A stretch of 64,000 nt of DNA, taken from Formicarius rufipectus (taxonomy: Eukaryota; Chordata; Aves; Passeriformes; Formicariidae). The notes beneath the pieces are model-generated. The model had not been told where the DNA came from and did not search any database. It was given only the letters and a program-made list of their open reading frames with translations. The DNA is taken from positions 186,001 through 250,000 of the forward strand of contig VXAU01000307.1 in NCBI GenBank assembly GCA_013399695.1. The letters run 5' to 3'. This document shows, piece by piece, positions 11,290 through 24,722 of this stretch; the stretch's first letter is position 1, and each line of letters starts with the position of its first letter. The translations under genes were made by a program, and so were the position numbers.

Positions 11290-11600
11290 GGGAAATGGCT
11301 TTAAGCTGAAAGGTGGTAAATTTAGGATGGCTATGAGGAAGAAATTTTTGTCTGTGAGGGTGGGCAGGCCCTGGCACAGGTTGGGCAGAGAAGCTGTGGA
11401 TGCCCCTGGATCCCTGGAAGTGTTCAAGTCCAGGCTGGGCTGGCGAGGTGGTTTTCACCCAGTGTCCACCCAAACCTCCAGGCCCCCCTCCTCTTGGAGC
11501 AACCTCAGCTGGTGGAAGGTGTCCCTGCCCATGACAGGGGAGTTGGAACTAGAAGACCTTTAAGGTCCTTTCCAGTCCTAACCATTCTGTGTGTCTGTGC
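11290..11600 (+). mobile_element. CR1 LINE 3' end, interrupted
   Basis: The sequence 'gggcaggccctggcacaggt' leads on to 'ggtgtccctgcccatgacag' and 'ctttaaggtcctttccagtc'. About 60 bases (roughly 11437-11500) of sequence foreign to the consensus sit between 'aggctgggctgg' and 'ttggagcaacctcagctggt', suggesting an insertion or local rearrangement. Confidence 0.85.
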
Positions 11601-12120
11601 AAAAATCAGGTGCAACCCCAAGTGTTTTATGTCATTTGATTGTGTATCACCAGTCTGCTGGCACAGCACTTTCAAGCTACAACTGAAATGCACTGCAGAT
11701 GTTTCAGGGGTCTTGGTCATCACCAGCACTGAGCACCTCCTTTGTGAAGCCCAAGATTTGCCACCAATGTGAAGCCAGTGATGGGTGGAACAGCCTTGGG
11801 TGAGCTTGGAACTGGGACAAGCTTTGCAGAGCTGGGCTCATCTCTGCCTGTGGCAGTGAGCTGCTCCTTCTGCTATGTAGGGAGACACAGAGACAATCAT
11901 TTTGGGGCTGCCAGCTTCTGGAAGTGGCTTTGAAGGGTGTCAGTGTGTGTGAAAACACATTCAAACGTGTCTACTGGTGGGGGATCTTGCAGGAATAGTC
12001 CTGGGTGAATTTTAAAGGGTGTTTTTGTCCTGCAGAAAGCGTGTGCTCTGGTCCCTGGCTAGAGTATGGTGTAGCACAGGTCCAACCAAGGCAGCCCAAA
12101 CCAGTAGTCTGCCAGTCCTG

Positions 12121-12495
12121 GAATCACAGGAATCACAGAATCATTAGAGCTGGAAGATATCTCTAAGAGCACTGAATGCAACCATCAGTCTGGTACCACC
12201 ACCATGTTCACCACTAGATGTGTCCTTAAGTGCCATATCCGTGTTTTACGTGCATTTCCAGTGGTGGTGACTTCACCACTACCATGGACAGCCTGTTTCA
12301 ATGCCTGACCACCCTTCCAGTGAAGAAATTTCTCCTCATATCCAATAAAAACCTCCACTCAAAAAAGTTTCCTCTCATCATGTCACTTGTTACCTGGGAT
12401 AAAATCCTGGCTCCCACCCACCAGGCTCCCCTCTCCTGTCAGGGAGAGCTTGGAGGTCCCCTCTGAGCCTCCTTTTCTCCAGGGTAAAGTGCTGA
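12121..12495 (-). mobile_element. CR1 LINE 3' end, antisense
   Basis: It begins with the reversed tail 'aatcacagaatcattagagc', continues through the reversed 3' UTR with 'gaagaaatttctcctcatat', and ends with 'tgagcctccttttctccagg'. All are hallmarks of CR1 read on the opposite strand. Confidence 0.85.
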
Positions 12496-13969
12496 GGGTT
12501 CTTTTGGGTGCTGCATCTCCCTGCATCACCCATCCAGAACCAAACCCCCTGGACTGGAGGACTCCTGGGTACCATGTTCAACTGCAGCGAAGGCAGAGGG
12601 GATTTTAATAACACCTCGACAAAAATACCATGTTGGATGTCTGGGCAAGAGAAGAAAAGAAAGCAGGAAGGGTTGTGGTTGTGCTGTGATTGTCAGCTGG
12701 AGGTTAATAACAGTGTTTGATGTTTAAGGTGGTGTTTGCTTTGCATGATCAGAGGAGAAAGGGGTGTACCCTGCACCCATGAGAAGTGCATTCCCTTAAA
12801 TCAGGGCATATTGCTGATCCAAGCAATGTCTCTTCCCAGCCAGAGGATCACCTTGGAGGCATCTTTGATTACATTTTTCCTCTGGCTTGGGAAGCCAGGC
12901 TGGTGACCCTAAAACTTGCAGCAATGGCTTTTGCAGCTGGAGGTTTTATAGCAGGACCTGGAGGCTCATGGGCTGCTTTTGGACGTAATTTCTTTGTTTT
13001 TCTTGCCACGTGCACATTTCATCATTGCTGAGCGAGTAGATGAATTAGGTGGAGTTTTCAGTGTCTGTGGGGTCTCACCAGGATGTCTGCAGAGGCCTTG
13101 GTTGTGGATGAAGAGCTGCAGAGGACCAGCTGTGATGAGGAGATGGATGGCTTTCTCTGACAGCTTTTCCCCCTTCTTTTGGGATCAGCAGTTTCTCACA
13201 TCCTGACGGCAGCTCTGCAATGAAACGCGCATTTCTGGAAAGCTCTTCTGGTGAATGCTGAGTTTTCCATCCCTCCCTGCATCCCGGCTCTGTCCATTCC
13301 CATGCCTGGTGCAGGGAGAGGAGTGTTTTTTCCTGCCTTTGCAGGTGCTTGGAGCAGCATCAGTGGTGAGCAGGACACCGTAGCCCTCTGGAGTGCTGAG
13401 TTCTCGGCAGGGCTGCAGCATCCCTCCCTGCCAGGATGCTCTTAGTGCCAAGATTCACCCCAGGGTGCTGGTCCCTCCCTCTCCCTCGTGGATTTTGGAG
13501 CATCCGCAGAACACACATTGTTTTCCTCAGAATTGATTCCAAGAAAGAGTATTTGCGTGGCTTTTTTATATATTTTTTTTTTTTTTTCATTTCATGGGGT
13601 GAGAGATTTATTTATCGACTGCAAACAGCCACTTTGAAGCTTCTTTCCTGTATTTGTGCTTGGTTTTTTGTGTGTTTTTTTTTAATTAACATAAGTGGGG
13701 CTTATACACTCAGATTGACTGTCACTCGCTATTCCTGCAGAAGCTTTTTTAACCCACAGACTAATCTCATTCAAATTTGACTGAGGAGAACACAGATAAG
13801 AAAAAGGGTGGAAAAGGGGAATGCGAACTTCTTCTTGTCTCCAAGGAGAGGCTGCATCAGTTGTGAGCTGAATGTTATCTGTCTGTGTGCAAGCAGGTCA
13901 GCTAACTCGTAAGTACCTTTAGCAATACAGTACATTTTCTGTAAGGAAAGGAGCCAGATCATCTTGAAG

Positions 13970-14075
13970 ATGGGGAAGGAGGAGCTGGCTGTAGGGACTC
14001 TACCAGGGAGGACAAGTTAGGATGATGCTAGATGACTTTTAAAAGTCCCTTCCTACCCAAATTACTCTGTTCTGT
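13970..14075 (+). mobile_element. Probable degraded CR1 tail
   Basis: 'gatgacttttaaaagtccct' followed by 'tcctacccaaattactctgt' resembles the CR1 terminal segment, but the copy is short and diverged. Confidence 0.35.
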
Positions 14076-17000
14076 GCTGCCACTCTGTTGTCCACAGGTT
14101 TTGTACTTGTGCGTGGGCACTGAGCTTGCTGGTGGCTGATTTCTCTCCAGAGTCTTCTGTCTGTGCAGGTATCCTGCAGTTTCATCCTCAGTCTCATTCT
14201 CACCCTGTACCTGCTGGGATGGATAATCAGACATTACAGTTACTGCTCCTGATAGTGATGTTTCACATGTGGCCACCAAGAAGCTCACGCAGAGTGTGTG
14301 TGCACACTGAGGAGCAGGTAAAATCTGTCCCCAAAAGCTTGCCCAGACTCTTCCCAAGCTCACTGCAGTTTCCTGTCAAGGCTGAGGTCATGGCTGGCAC
14401 TGTCACCTGAAGAAGATGAGGCAGCAGTGGTTGCTTTGCTTGGCTCTCTAAGGTACATCATTCGTGGTCCATGAACCTGCCTTGGAGCTGGAGCTGCTGT
14501 TGGAAGTGATTAGTGAGCCTCCAGTTCCCAAAGGAGCCAGGGATGATGCTCTGCTCCAGTTACAGCTGCAGCATGAGGCTGCCTTTTCTGTCCCTTCCCC
14601 TGCTGCTGTCACTATATGCACTTTGATTTTTCTATTTTTTTTTTTAGCTGGGGATTCTCTTCCTTTTTTGTCACTCGGAGAATGGTTTTCCTTACGCTCT
14701 TCCCTATTTAGGGCTGTGGGGGAGGGAGTGACTCAGCCTTTCCCTTGCTCTGGTTTGCACAGTCATCCCTTGCTGGCTTTGCTGAGGTTTTCCTTGGGCA
14801 CCTCCAGTTACTCTCTCTCCATTCAGCAAGAGCTGCCTCCCTCCCTGCCACACGTCTCAGCAGAGAAGGGCACAGTGGGGAGGGATGAGCCACCAGCAGG
14901 AGCTTTCCCCATGCCAGGAGAAGAGTAAAGCAGCGAGCAGAACAAGCTGCCAGACCCGTGGCAGCTCCAGGTCTCCTGTCTGCTCCTCCTCCATACAGAC
15001 ATCTGCAGAGGAAGGTCTGGCCAAATGAAAATTTGAGGGCTAGCCTGGCCATAATACAAAAAAATGATGACATATGATGTCATGGGCTCACCCAGGAGAG
15101 GGGGTGAGTCTGGCCGTGCTGCTGGCACTCCTGAAGGATGCCCAGGCACTGGTGGGAGAGGTGAGTGTGGGTGATGGATGGGTGGCTCCACGTGGGACTG
15201 CTGCCAGCTCGCCTTTCATGGCAGAGCTGGACTGGCTGCTAAATACCAGGGAGGACACATTGTTTGATCTCTGCAGGGCTTTCAGACACTGCTGCTCAGC
15301 AAGGGAGTCACTAAATTGTCTGCCACTCTGATACCAGGCATTTGGTGTGCCATGCTCTGCAGAAAATAACCAAGTGCATTAATTTTCGGGTTAATTATTC
15401 TTCTACCCTGGCAGCCAGCACAGCTGACCTGCGAGCTCTGCTTCTCTCTACAGTGGAGAAGGGAAAATAAAAAAGATGAAACTGCCAAGTGCCATAGAAT
15501 CTTCCATCTCCCCTCCAAAATCCAGATACACAAACCAAGGCAGCAGTTTTGAACTGCTCAGGGAATTCCAGTGTGCACCACTTTCTCCTTCATTTTATAA
15601 AGTTACTGGAGTAGGAATTATCTTTGCCTCAAATGATTATTCTCTCAAATTTTATCTTCTCTCAGATTATTACTTCCTGGAGTAATAATTTGTATGTAAT
15701 GAAGATGGTTGGAATCCAATAGCACTTGAGGATTGGAGCTATTTAGATGAACCTTCATCATGACCCTGTTGTGCCACAGACTTGAGAAGAACTGGAAAGC
15801 AAAGCCTTTTTGTGGTGGTCTCATGTCATGAAATCAGCACCATCAGAGCCTTTAGTAGGTTTCTAGGGGTAGACCAAACTTCTGCTTGTCTCTCTGAGGT
15901 TCTGAGTATCTCTAAAGGCACCTCCAGCTGCATAGGGGCTACCTGGGAGTCCTCATATTGAGCAGCTTGTAGCATTGAGTGCTCCAAAATAGTGCCTTGA
16001 CTAGCCCAAAATCTTGGGGCAAGGAGCACAGAGCCCAGGACTGAGTTCTGTCTGATCTTTCTTGGGATTTCTGTTGCATCAGCCCTGTCCAGTTCAGCCA
16101 GGTTTAGCTGTCTTGCAAGAGGGAGGTTTCACCTGCCCTTCGCATTATGTGCTTTCTCAGGGAGCTGTTTGCCATGGAAAAACGCATGGAGTTGGCTTTT
16201 TCCTGATAGTGAGAGCTATAAATACACAATAAAAAAGGCTGGTTGGAAAGACAAAGGAGGCACCTTGTAAAGAAACCATTTCTTTGGTCTGGTAACTAGC
16301 AGACACTGTGGTACACTGATGGGTATGCTGGGGTTTAAGCTGGCTACAGTAAGGAAATGTAAACTGAGAATTTCCAGGTATTTTGATAAGAAAACCCAGA
16401 AAATTAGGCAATTGTTTCTTGTAATGCCCATGTGAAATTGCACTTCTCCTTCCTCAAGTCCCACTGACCAGCCCACTGTAGCAGGGGCAGTGTGGGTGCC
16501 TGACAACATCACTTTGTCTTTTCTGTCCAGTTCTGGCTGTTGTGAGTCCATACAGGCATTAAAATCAAGTTTTATGCTTTAAACTTGGTTTATGACAAGG
16601 CAGTGGCTGATCTGAAAAGAACTGAGGAGTTGTGGAAGTTTAGTGGCCAAGAAGAGTATTTGTGTGGAGGTGTATGGTGGAGCTGGGAAACCTGAAGTTG
16701 GTCATTGCCTAGAAATACTTCAGTTACCCAACTTGAGTTTGACTTCCTTGTGTTCATCTTTTTTTCCTTCTCTTTTAAGTAATCCAACCACATCATGAGC
16801 CTGTTGAGACAGTGTAATAGTTGTAAAGCACGCAGTGATGTGACTCTTGGATCCACCTAACTGGATGTCAAAACATGGGTCTGTTGGCAAGTCCTTCCCT
16901 CCGTTCCTTAATGCTTCTGACATTCTCCATGTGCCTGCAGGTGTTACACTGAGATTGGCTGGGAGTGTCAGCCAGCAAAGCCTTCCTCTGCTTCTCTCCA

Positions 17001-18537
17001 TCGGCTAATAAACTTCAGGCTGTATTTTGCCATTTGTTTCCTTTATTCTCTCTGTTTATCCAGTAGGCCCATCCTTTGTGTGCTTCCAGCTTCTGTCTTC
17101 TCAGGTTTCTTCCTCATCATCTGGTGACCTGACTGAAAACCCATAGCCTTGTTCTTGCAGCACCTGCACTCAGCTGAGGCTGTATTAGCACTCCTCTGAG
17201 CACCTCTGTTTATTGATTGAAGCATTAGGAGGAATGTCAGCTTGGAAACTAGGGGTTTGATTAGCCAATTATTTTAACAATAAAAGCAGTGAACTTTGGT
17301 TATAAGTACATGAGAAACTGTAGCCTCTATTTTTTAATGTGCTGGAGGCAGGCCAGAGCACATCACCAAATGAGGGCATCACTCAGGAAGCTAATGAGAG
17401 GAGTTTGGAGGCTGAACATGCACAGTGTGTATGAAGTCTTCTGCATGACCCAGAAGTATGGAAAAATACTTGTGTACATTTAAAGGGGGCTTCTGGTTTT
17501 TGACTAATGAGCTGTACTGAGTGCAGGAGCTTCATGGTTGCATGACGCCCGTCGAGGACAGCTGAGCCTGTAGGATGTTCTTATATGAAAACTGAGTTTA
17601 ACTTGGATCAGTCAGTGAAGTATTGATGTCCTCAAGCTGGTATCAACACAGCTGTGTAGGCTGGAAGTGTGAGGATTTAAAAGAGCATCTCGTGTTGTTT
17701 GTTGTTGTTTGGATTACTCTGGGGATCTGTTGTGGGTTTTAGGGGCAGGTGGGAGTATTGGTGAGGTGTTTCAGAAAGAAGCAGCTTAGAAAAAACTGTG
17801 GAAAAGTTAGAAAAGTAGGTGTCCTTTGGAAGGTGGAGGTTTGATTCAAATCAGTGCCTGCAGGGGTGGCCCAAAAGCGCAAGGAACTGGTTTCTGTGTT
17901 TGCGGATAGAGGTCACACCCCACTGTTTGATGGCCAGATCAAAGAGAGGCAGATGATGGCACAGGTGGGGAGGAAGAGTGAGGAGGGGGTCAGGACAGTA
18001 AGCACATCCTCCTTTTTGGACTGCCTCTCCTGTTTGCTAGTTTTGGTGTCGGGCAGCTGGGTGTGAGCTCATTGTGACCCCTGCTCTGGGGCTCTAGCTG
18101 AGGCTCTTTCAAGTCCTTGAGCTCTGAGGCTGCCAGAATGGGCAGAACTGATGGCAAACCATCCAGGAAGGGAGACATGGGTGGTAAGAAGCTTCTTGCT
18201 CCCTTTAGATAGGGAGAAGTGAATTCATACCCTGTCAGCACTCCCTGTGTGGGACCATCCTCTGCCTCCTGGAGCAGGAGGCTTTGCTCACTGTGATTGG
18301 TGTGTGCTTGAGCTCACAGCAACCTGTTTCTTCTCCTAAAGGTCAACCTGGTTTTCCAGGCCACGTGCTGCTTTGAAGAAGTTTGTTTTGCTTTTGATTA
18401 AGCTGAAAGTAAGACTTTATGACTTTGTCCTACAAGTCTGGGCTAAAAGAAGGTCTCCGTAGGTGAGATCCTGGATTTATTCTGGATTGAAGGTCCCTAG
18501 AGGTCCTCTCATCCAGCTTCTACACAGACTCTTGGGG

Positions 18538-18618
18538 ATGGTCCTGTGCAGGGCCAGGAGTTGGACTCCATCATCCTTGTGCATCCCCTCCAACTCAGCA
18601 CACTCTGTGATTCTGTGG
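18538..18618 (+). mobile_element. CR1 LINE tail fragment
   Basis: The terminal segment 'ggagttggactccatcatcc', then 'ccctccaactcagcacactc' and 'tgtgattctgtgg', is typical of a CR1 subfamily 3' end. Confidence 0.75.
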
Positions 18619-19384
18619 CTCTCTGGAACCTGCTCAGGGCCTCATCCAGCTGAGCCTAGATGCTGTTTCCAGGGATGGAGACCACACACCCCTTTGGGTC
18701 TCTCGCTGAGTGCTGAACCATGGCTCACAGTGAAGGAGTTTACACAGATCCCATCAGAGCTGCCAAAGCTGCACCCTGAGTCCTCAGACCCATTGCTGAG
18801 CAGCTGCCCCAGTTCCCTGCTGGCAGAGGGCTTTCTGCACCTGGTCTTTTCCATTCCTGTGGCATTTTGCTGTGAGGTTTCTCAGCTCCCCAGCTCCATC
18901 ACCACTTCCTAGCAAGGCAGGGGCATGTGTGTGCCTCTGTGTGCTGAGAAGGCTTATCGCCAGCTGACCTAATTATTGTAATCTTGCTCTTCCCTAGATA
19001 GTGCAGGTTTCCTTGGCTCTCCAGAGGCTTCCTGGGTTTTTCCAAGCTGCTGTTTGATTTTTTGTCTGTCTTTTAATAATGTCATTCATTCTCTCAGGGT
19101 GGTGAAAGCCTGAGAATGAGTTTTGTAGCCAGAAAGAGTGTAATACTTGTGAACTGCCTTTCCTGCTCCAATGGCCATCCCGCTGTGTTTGGTGGTCCCA
19201 GCCTGCCAGACTTTCCAGGCAGGTCCCCTGCATGGATTTCCTTCATCACAACTCCCTGCTCTTCCCTCTGCCCTGATGGTACATGGGCATCCTCTTTACT
19301 GCAGAAATCCTTTGGCTGACAACATTAATGGCTGAAAACTGTGCAGTGACATTTTATGCCCCTGCTGATGGATGTGGAGTTGTT

Positions 19385-19640
19385 GCCTATCCTGTTTTCT
19401 TTGTTTTCTTTTTTTTTTATTTGCCTATCCCATTCCTTTTGTTGCCTCTCCCATTTTATTGCTACCTATCCATTTTTTTGTTGCCTGTCCCATTTTTTGG
19501 TTCTCTGTTCCATTTTATTGTTGTTATTGCCCATCCCATTTTTATTATTGTTCCCTATCCCGTTTTTTTTCTCCCTATCCCATTCTTTTTCTCTTTCCCT
19601 ATCATACATTTTTATTCTCTATCCCATTTTTCCTTCCTTC
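19385..19640. repeat. Pyrimidine-rich minisatellite, about 21-bp unit
   Basis: The unit is roughly 'gcctatcccattttttttg'. It recurs about every 21 bp from 19387 to 19630, with 11 recognisable copies that vary in the length of the T run. The + strand is almost purely C/T, so it translates as long Pro/Ser/Phe runs in all forward frames; these are not genes. Confidence 0.9.
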
Positions 19641-21320
19641 TGGCTTCCCTGCTTCAGATTCCTGTTTCCCTACCTGCCTGCTTTTCCTGTTCATAGTGGG
19701 TTTATTTGGCTACAGATACAGGCCAGGTGCCTTTTAGAGGTGCCAAATTCTATTTTTTTTGCAGCAAGACAGGGATTTGCAGCATGTTAACAGGATTTAA
19801 CAGGTGCTTCAACATTAAAAAAAAAAAATAAAACCTAGGACAGTTAAAAAACAAAACAAAACAAGCAAATCCAACTCCACAACAAAACATTGCAACTTGA
19901 GGTGAGTTCCTTCCATTCGTACACTTTATTTTCATCCTGAAAATTGTAGTTGGGATTTATCTGTCGGGCAGAGAATAACCTGATGTAACGTGGTGTCTCC
20001 TTGCAGGAGCAGGGCTTACTGCTAAGCTCCCCAGTTAAACCACCTGATGGGATCAGCAGAGGTTAGCAGCACCACAGGGGCTTGGTGGCAGAGGGGTTGG
20101 AAAACAACAAGTCAGCAGAGTTACCCTGAAAACGTGTTTTCTCTTGGGTTTTGCTCTGCTCGTGCTGTGCAGGATCCAGTTTGACCTGATTGGGAGTGGG
20201 AGGCATCACTGGAGCAGCTCTGCCTGTGTTCTGCAGCCCTGGGTATTATCTGGGGCAGGGCCTGATAGTCTCTGGAGAGTAAATATTTTTCTTCTGGGGC
20301 AGAGCAGCCCATGGAGGAGTTGGGAAGAAGCCAAAGCAGAGGCATTGCTGGGAGGATAAAGCCTGATAGGGCTGGCACTGGGTTCATGCCTTGTGCAAGC
20401 TGAGGCTAAAGCAGTGTCCCTTCTGTCTGGAGGAGGGTGGGTTCATATTTTCCTTATTCCCCTCTTCTTCTTCTTTTTTGGTTGCATATATATGTACTTT
20501 CCTGAGCTTCCTATGACTTTCTAACATATAAGCAAATTACAGTGGCACTGAAAATTGCATTTTTTTTTTCCTGAAGCAGTGCTGCATCCTTTGGGTGGGT
20601 ACCCTAAGTTGTACTTAGATATTCTGAATACTCCTCAACAGCAGGCCAGAAAACAAATAATTAATGCTAACTGTTTTACTGGTTTTTTTGTGGACTTTTT
20701 TTTGCTTAGTTAGCCTGCAGAAAAATCATGGTACTAAGGATAGTTGTGGAGGATAAGAGGGCTTAATGAGAATAGATATTTTTATTTCATTAAAACAGGA
20801 AACAAAATAATGTCAAGTCCCATTTCAATCCAAAATGAAATCTGTCTTTAATTACTTTACACCATAGTGGAGATCTGTGGAAATTCAGTGTACGTCATCA
20901 TGACATAAAAGTAAGAATCCTTTGTTTGAAAATGCCAAACCCTAAAAAAGGGGGTTTTTTTTGCCTTCCCAGTGTTTTGGCTGCAATTACTTGACCAAAA
21001 CTATTTAAAATTCAGCAAGCCAAAGCTGGGCTGCTGGCAAACAAGGAGTTTTTTAAATTATTATTGTGGTTATGTGATGGGCTCAGCCTTTTGCTGCTGC
21101 AGAGGTGAATTCTGTCCCTCTGGTGACTGTGACAGAGGAGAAGCATGTCCCTCATCCCACTCTGGAGGAGGGGACAGGTAGGGCTTGAGTGCCAGGTGTC
21201 ATCCCAGGTTCCTGGTGCTGGAGGACCCTGAACTGCCTCTGGATGTCATGGACATGTGGGAATGCTCACCAGCAGCAGGGTGTCCCCATGGACTGGAATC
21301 ATCAGAAAACACAAAAGTAA

Positions 21321-21503
21321 AACACTGGCACAGGTTGGGCAGAGAAGCTGTGGCTGCCCCTGGATCCCTGGCAGTGTCCAAGACCAGGTTGGATGGGGCT
21401 TGGAGCAACCTGGGCTGGTGGGAGGTGTCCCTGCCCATGGCAGGGGGTGGAATTCATTGAACTTTAAAGGTCCCCTCCAACCCAAACCATTCCATGGTTC
21501 TAC
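21321..21503 (+). mobile_element. CR1 LINE 3' end
   Basis: It runs from 'cactggcacaggttgggcag' to 'ccaacccaaaccattccatg' and is a short truncated copy, well preserved. Confidence 0.9.
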
Positions 21504-21883
21504 AAAAGCTCCAGCAGGAGTGGGGAAAACCTGCCCCAAGCCCCAGAATTTTGTGTTTATCTCACCTTTCTTTGCATCTTCCTCCAAAGTCTCCAAGTCC
21601 TGCCCTAACTCAGTACTGGACACAAGGTTTATTTTCTTTATCCTTCATATTGCATGATTTATGAATGGCAATTCAAAAGTGCCATTTCCAGTCCCTTGGT
21701 TAAACTCTGCTCCTGGATTAGTGGATTATAAAGACCCCTCAGATGGGCTTCCCTGCACTGTGCTGGCATCCAAGAGCTGGGAATGATGGGCTTAAACCTG
21801 CAAGGCCCTGATGTGAGATACCTTTGGGTATCTCACACTGTACAGTGTCTTGATTAATCAAATTCTCCTTTACCTCTTTTCTT

Positions 21884-22096
21884 ACCTTTTTTTTTTTCTT
21901 TAATTTTTTTTTTAATTTGGTTTGGTTTTTTTGGGGTTTTTTTTGTTGGTTTTTGTTTGGTTTTGGTTTTTGGTGGGTTTTTTGTTTGTTTTGTTTGTGT
22001 TTTTGTTGGGTTTTGTTTGGTTTTTTGTTTGTTTGGTTCTTGTGTTTGTTTTTTGTTTGTTTGTTTGTTTTTTAATTTTTTTAATTTTTTTTTTCA
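21884..22096. repeat. T/G-rich low-complexity tract
   Basis: Irregular 'ttttgtttggttttt' repeats run for about 210 bases, almost free of A and C on the + strand. It is related in composition to the more regular array at 27.7 kb. Confidence 0.95.
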
Positions 22097-23141
22097 AAAC
22101 TCTGTATTTTAGCTCTCTGTTTGCATTTCTGAGGTCAAAGGTACATGAATAGCAGGCACCCTGCTATGATGTTTCTGCTGAAACTGCTGATGCTGCTCCC
22201 TTCTACTGCAATTACAGCCCTCCCCCCACAACCTCGTTAGGATGGACTTCAGGGCTGCTGATCCCTGGGGTGTAAGCAGAGGTTGGCCAGTGCAGAGAAG
22301 TCCCAGAGGGGACTTTCTGAGATGCTGATGTGGCCTGGCAGGATCTCCTTTGGTCCCTGCAGCCGTGTTTGGTGGGGGTGCAGCATGGTGGAGGTCACCA
22401 TGGGAAGACCTTTATGATGAACATGAATGACCATTCAACAAAAGAACAAAACAATAGAATAAAACCCATCTGAGGTTGTGTTTCTGTGTTGCCCCCATGC
22501 CTACAGGTCAGTCCCAGCCATGGCATGCTGGTTTTCCACTCCAGGTGGGGTCTTGGGGTGAACAGAGCTGAAAGGTGACTCCTGTGGGTCTTTGATGCCT
22601 GCACCTCCTGGGTCCTCCAGACATCATCCAGCTCTGTAGGAACAAACATTTCCTTTTGGGTCAGGAGGCAAACTTAGCAAGATAAGCATTTATGGCACCA
22701 TCCCTAGCAAGGTTGTGTTTGTGGAGAAAAAGCTTCTCTTGGTGCCGTGCCCTTCCTGAGCTGCTGGGTTCCCCTCAGTGCGGTTCCCATGTTCATCGTG
22801 GATCCATCATGCCTTCCCTACCAGGAGCACCTTGAAGCTCCCAAGACCTTCCCCAGCCTAGGAAGGGAAAGCCAAGCATTTTTAAGGTGAGTCCTAACAG
22901 GGCTTGTGCTTTACAAGAGAGGGAAGCCTGGCGTGGTGGAGGAGCTGCCAGATACATCCCAATCGAATGGGCACTTTTGGATCCATAATGGATGTGACCC
23001 CGAGGCACAAGGAGCAGCTCAAAGGTGTTCTGGGGCAAAGTTGAGGTTTGTGCTCCCAGTGTATTGGCAGCAGTGCTGGGACTCAACAGGGCACCCTTCC
23101 ACAGCCTGAAGGGAGCCCACGAGATGGAGAGAGCCTGCTTA

Positions 23142-23412
23142 CAAGAGCCTGGAGTGACAGAATGTGGGGGAATGGCTTCGAACTGAAAGAGAGTAGATTT
23201 GGGTTAGATATTAGCAAAAAATTAGGTGGTGAGGCACTAGAAAAGGTTGCCTAGAGGAGTTGTGGCTGTCACATCCCTGGAAGTGCCCAAAGCCAGGCTG
23301 GAGAGGGCTGGGAGCAACCTGGGCTAGTGGAAGGTGTCCCTGCCTATGGCAAGGGGTAGAACAAGATGAGCTTTAAGGTCCCTTTGATCACAAACCTGTC
23401 TGTGATCTGAGA
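23142..23412 (+). mobile_element. CR1 LINE 3' end
   Basis: The landmarks are 'ggttagatattagcaaaaaa', 'gggagcaacctgggctagtg' and 'gatgagctttaaggtccctt', then a decayed tail. Confidence 0.88.
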
Positions 23413-24449
23413 TCTGGGGTTAGCAGAAGAGACTGGTGTCGAGGACACTGAGAACAGGATGTGTTAGGACATAGGGTTGGTGAATCCCTTTTTTTCTTGA
23501 TCAAGGCCAGTTGTCTTGACTGTCCTTGCTGCTGATAGAAGTAAACAGACACACCCAAAGCTTATCTCAAAACAGATGACTTGTCCTGTCCTGGAAAGTC
23601 CTGTCTTTCTGTTTTCCCTGTGTTAGGGAATACCTCCCTGTCCTGCTCCTGCCTGCTGGGGCTCAGCTGAGTCAAGCTGCCTCATTTACCTCTTATTAAT
23701 CAAACCCAGAGGTCCCCTGGGTGATAAATGTAGCTGTGAAAGTGCCTGCAGCATCTTTACACCCCAGGATTTGTCAGACTGCTCTTCCCATCCCCACTGC
23801 TGCCTTCTTGTCATCCTTCCCTCACTGATTTAGTGGGTAATAGCCCAAGGGGGAGTGGGGCTGCCAGGGAGCAGCTTTCTGGGGGATGTGTGGCAACACT
23901 GCTGGTGCAGAGAATCCAACAGACTGACAGTCTGGATGTGATTGCAAAAAAAATGCACTTCAGGCCTCAAAAAGGAGGCTAGTGTCTGGCCAGTAATTCC
24001 AAAAATTCCTGTTTGGGGAGGTGCTTCCCTCAGTATTTTTGGGCTGGTTCCCTAAGGCTGGTGTTTTTCTGGTGAATTGGTTCAAGCTGTCTCATCAGCT
24101 GCTGGAAGGAGCTGATAGCTGGGGATGGATATGAGAGGAGGGTAAAGCTGGGGGTCTTGGTTCATGGTGGTTGGGCAAAGCAAAGGTTGGGAAGGGTCTG
24201 ATCACCAACCCAGGGCTTGGCATTCCTTGTGCTGGTGGGTTCAGAGGGAGCTGGAGCCCATCCCTGCCACACAGCAACATCCCTGGGCTCCTGGGACCCT
24301 TGGTGGGTGCTGTGGTGCCTGTGCTGTGTCCTGTCTCTTCCTGGGACAGCTGGTGGGAGCCCAGTGCCAAACCTGGGTCCAGCTGGGTATCACATTTGCT
24401 CTCCTAACTGCAGTGGGAATCCAAGAGGGAGAACGTGGCAGGAGATCCT

Positions 24450-24722
24450 TGTGACCTGAAAAATGGATTTAGAGTCTGCAAGGGCATCTAAGAAGAAATT
24501 CTTATATGAAGAAATCCTTCCCTGAGGGGGTGGGCAGGCCCTGGCACAGGGTGGGCAGAGAAGCTGTGGCTGCCCCTGGATCCCTGGGAGTGTCCAAGGG
24601 CAGGTTGGATGGGGCTTGGAGCACCCAGGGCTGGTGGGAGGTGTCCCTGCCCATGGCAGGGGGGGTAGAATGGGTTGATCTTCAAGGTTCCCTTCCAACC
24701 CAAACCCTTCTATGATTCTATG
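24450..24722 (+). mobile_element. CR1 LINE 3' end with intact tail
   Basis: It carries 'gggcaggccctggcacaggg', 'ctggatccctgggagtgtcc' and the tail 'tctatgattctatga', the direct repeat at which CR1 terminates. Confidence 0.92.

Noticed and set aside
19283..19790. Three overlapping frames of 121-144 codons resembling membrane proteins
   Set aside because: They are Phe/Ser/Leu/Pro runs generated by the C/T-rich minisatellite in all three frames.
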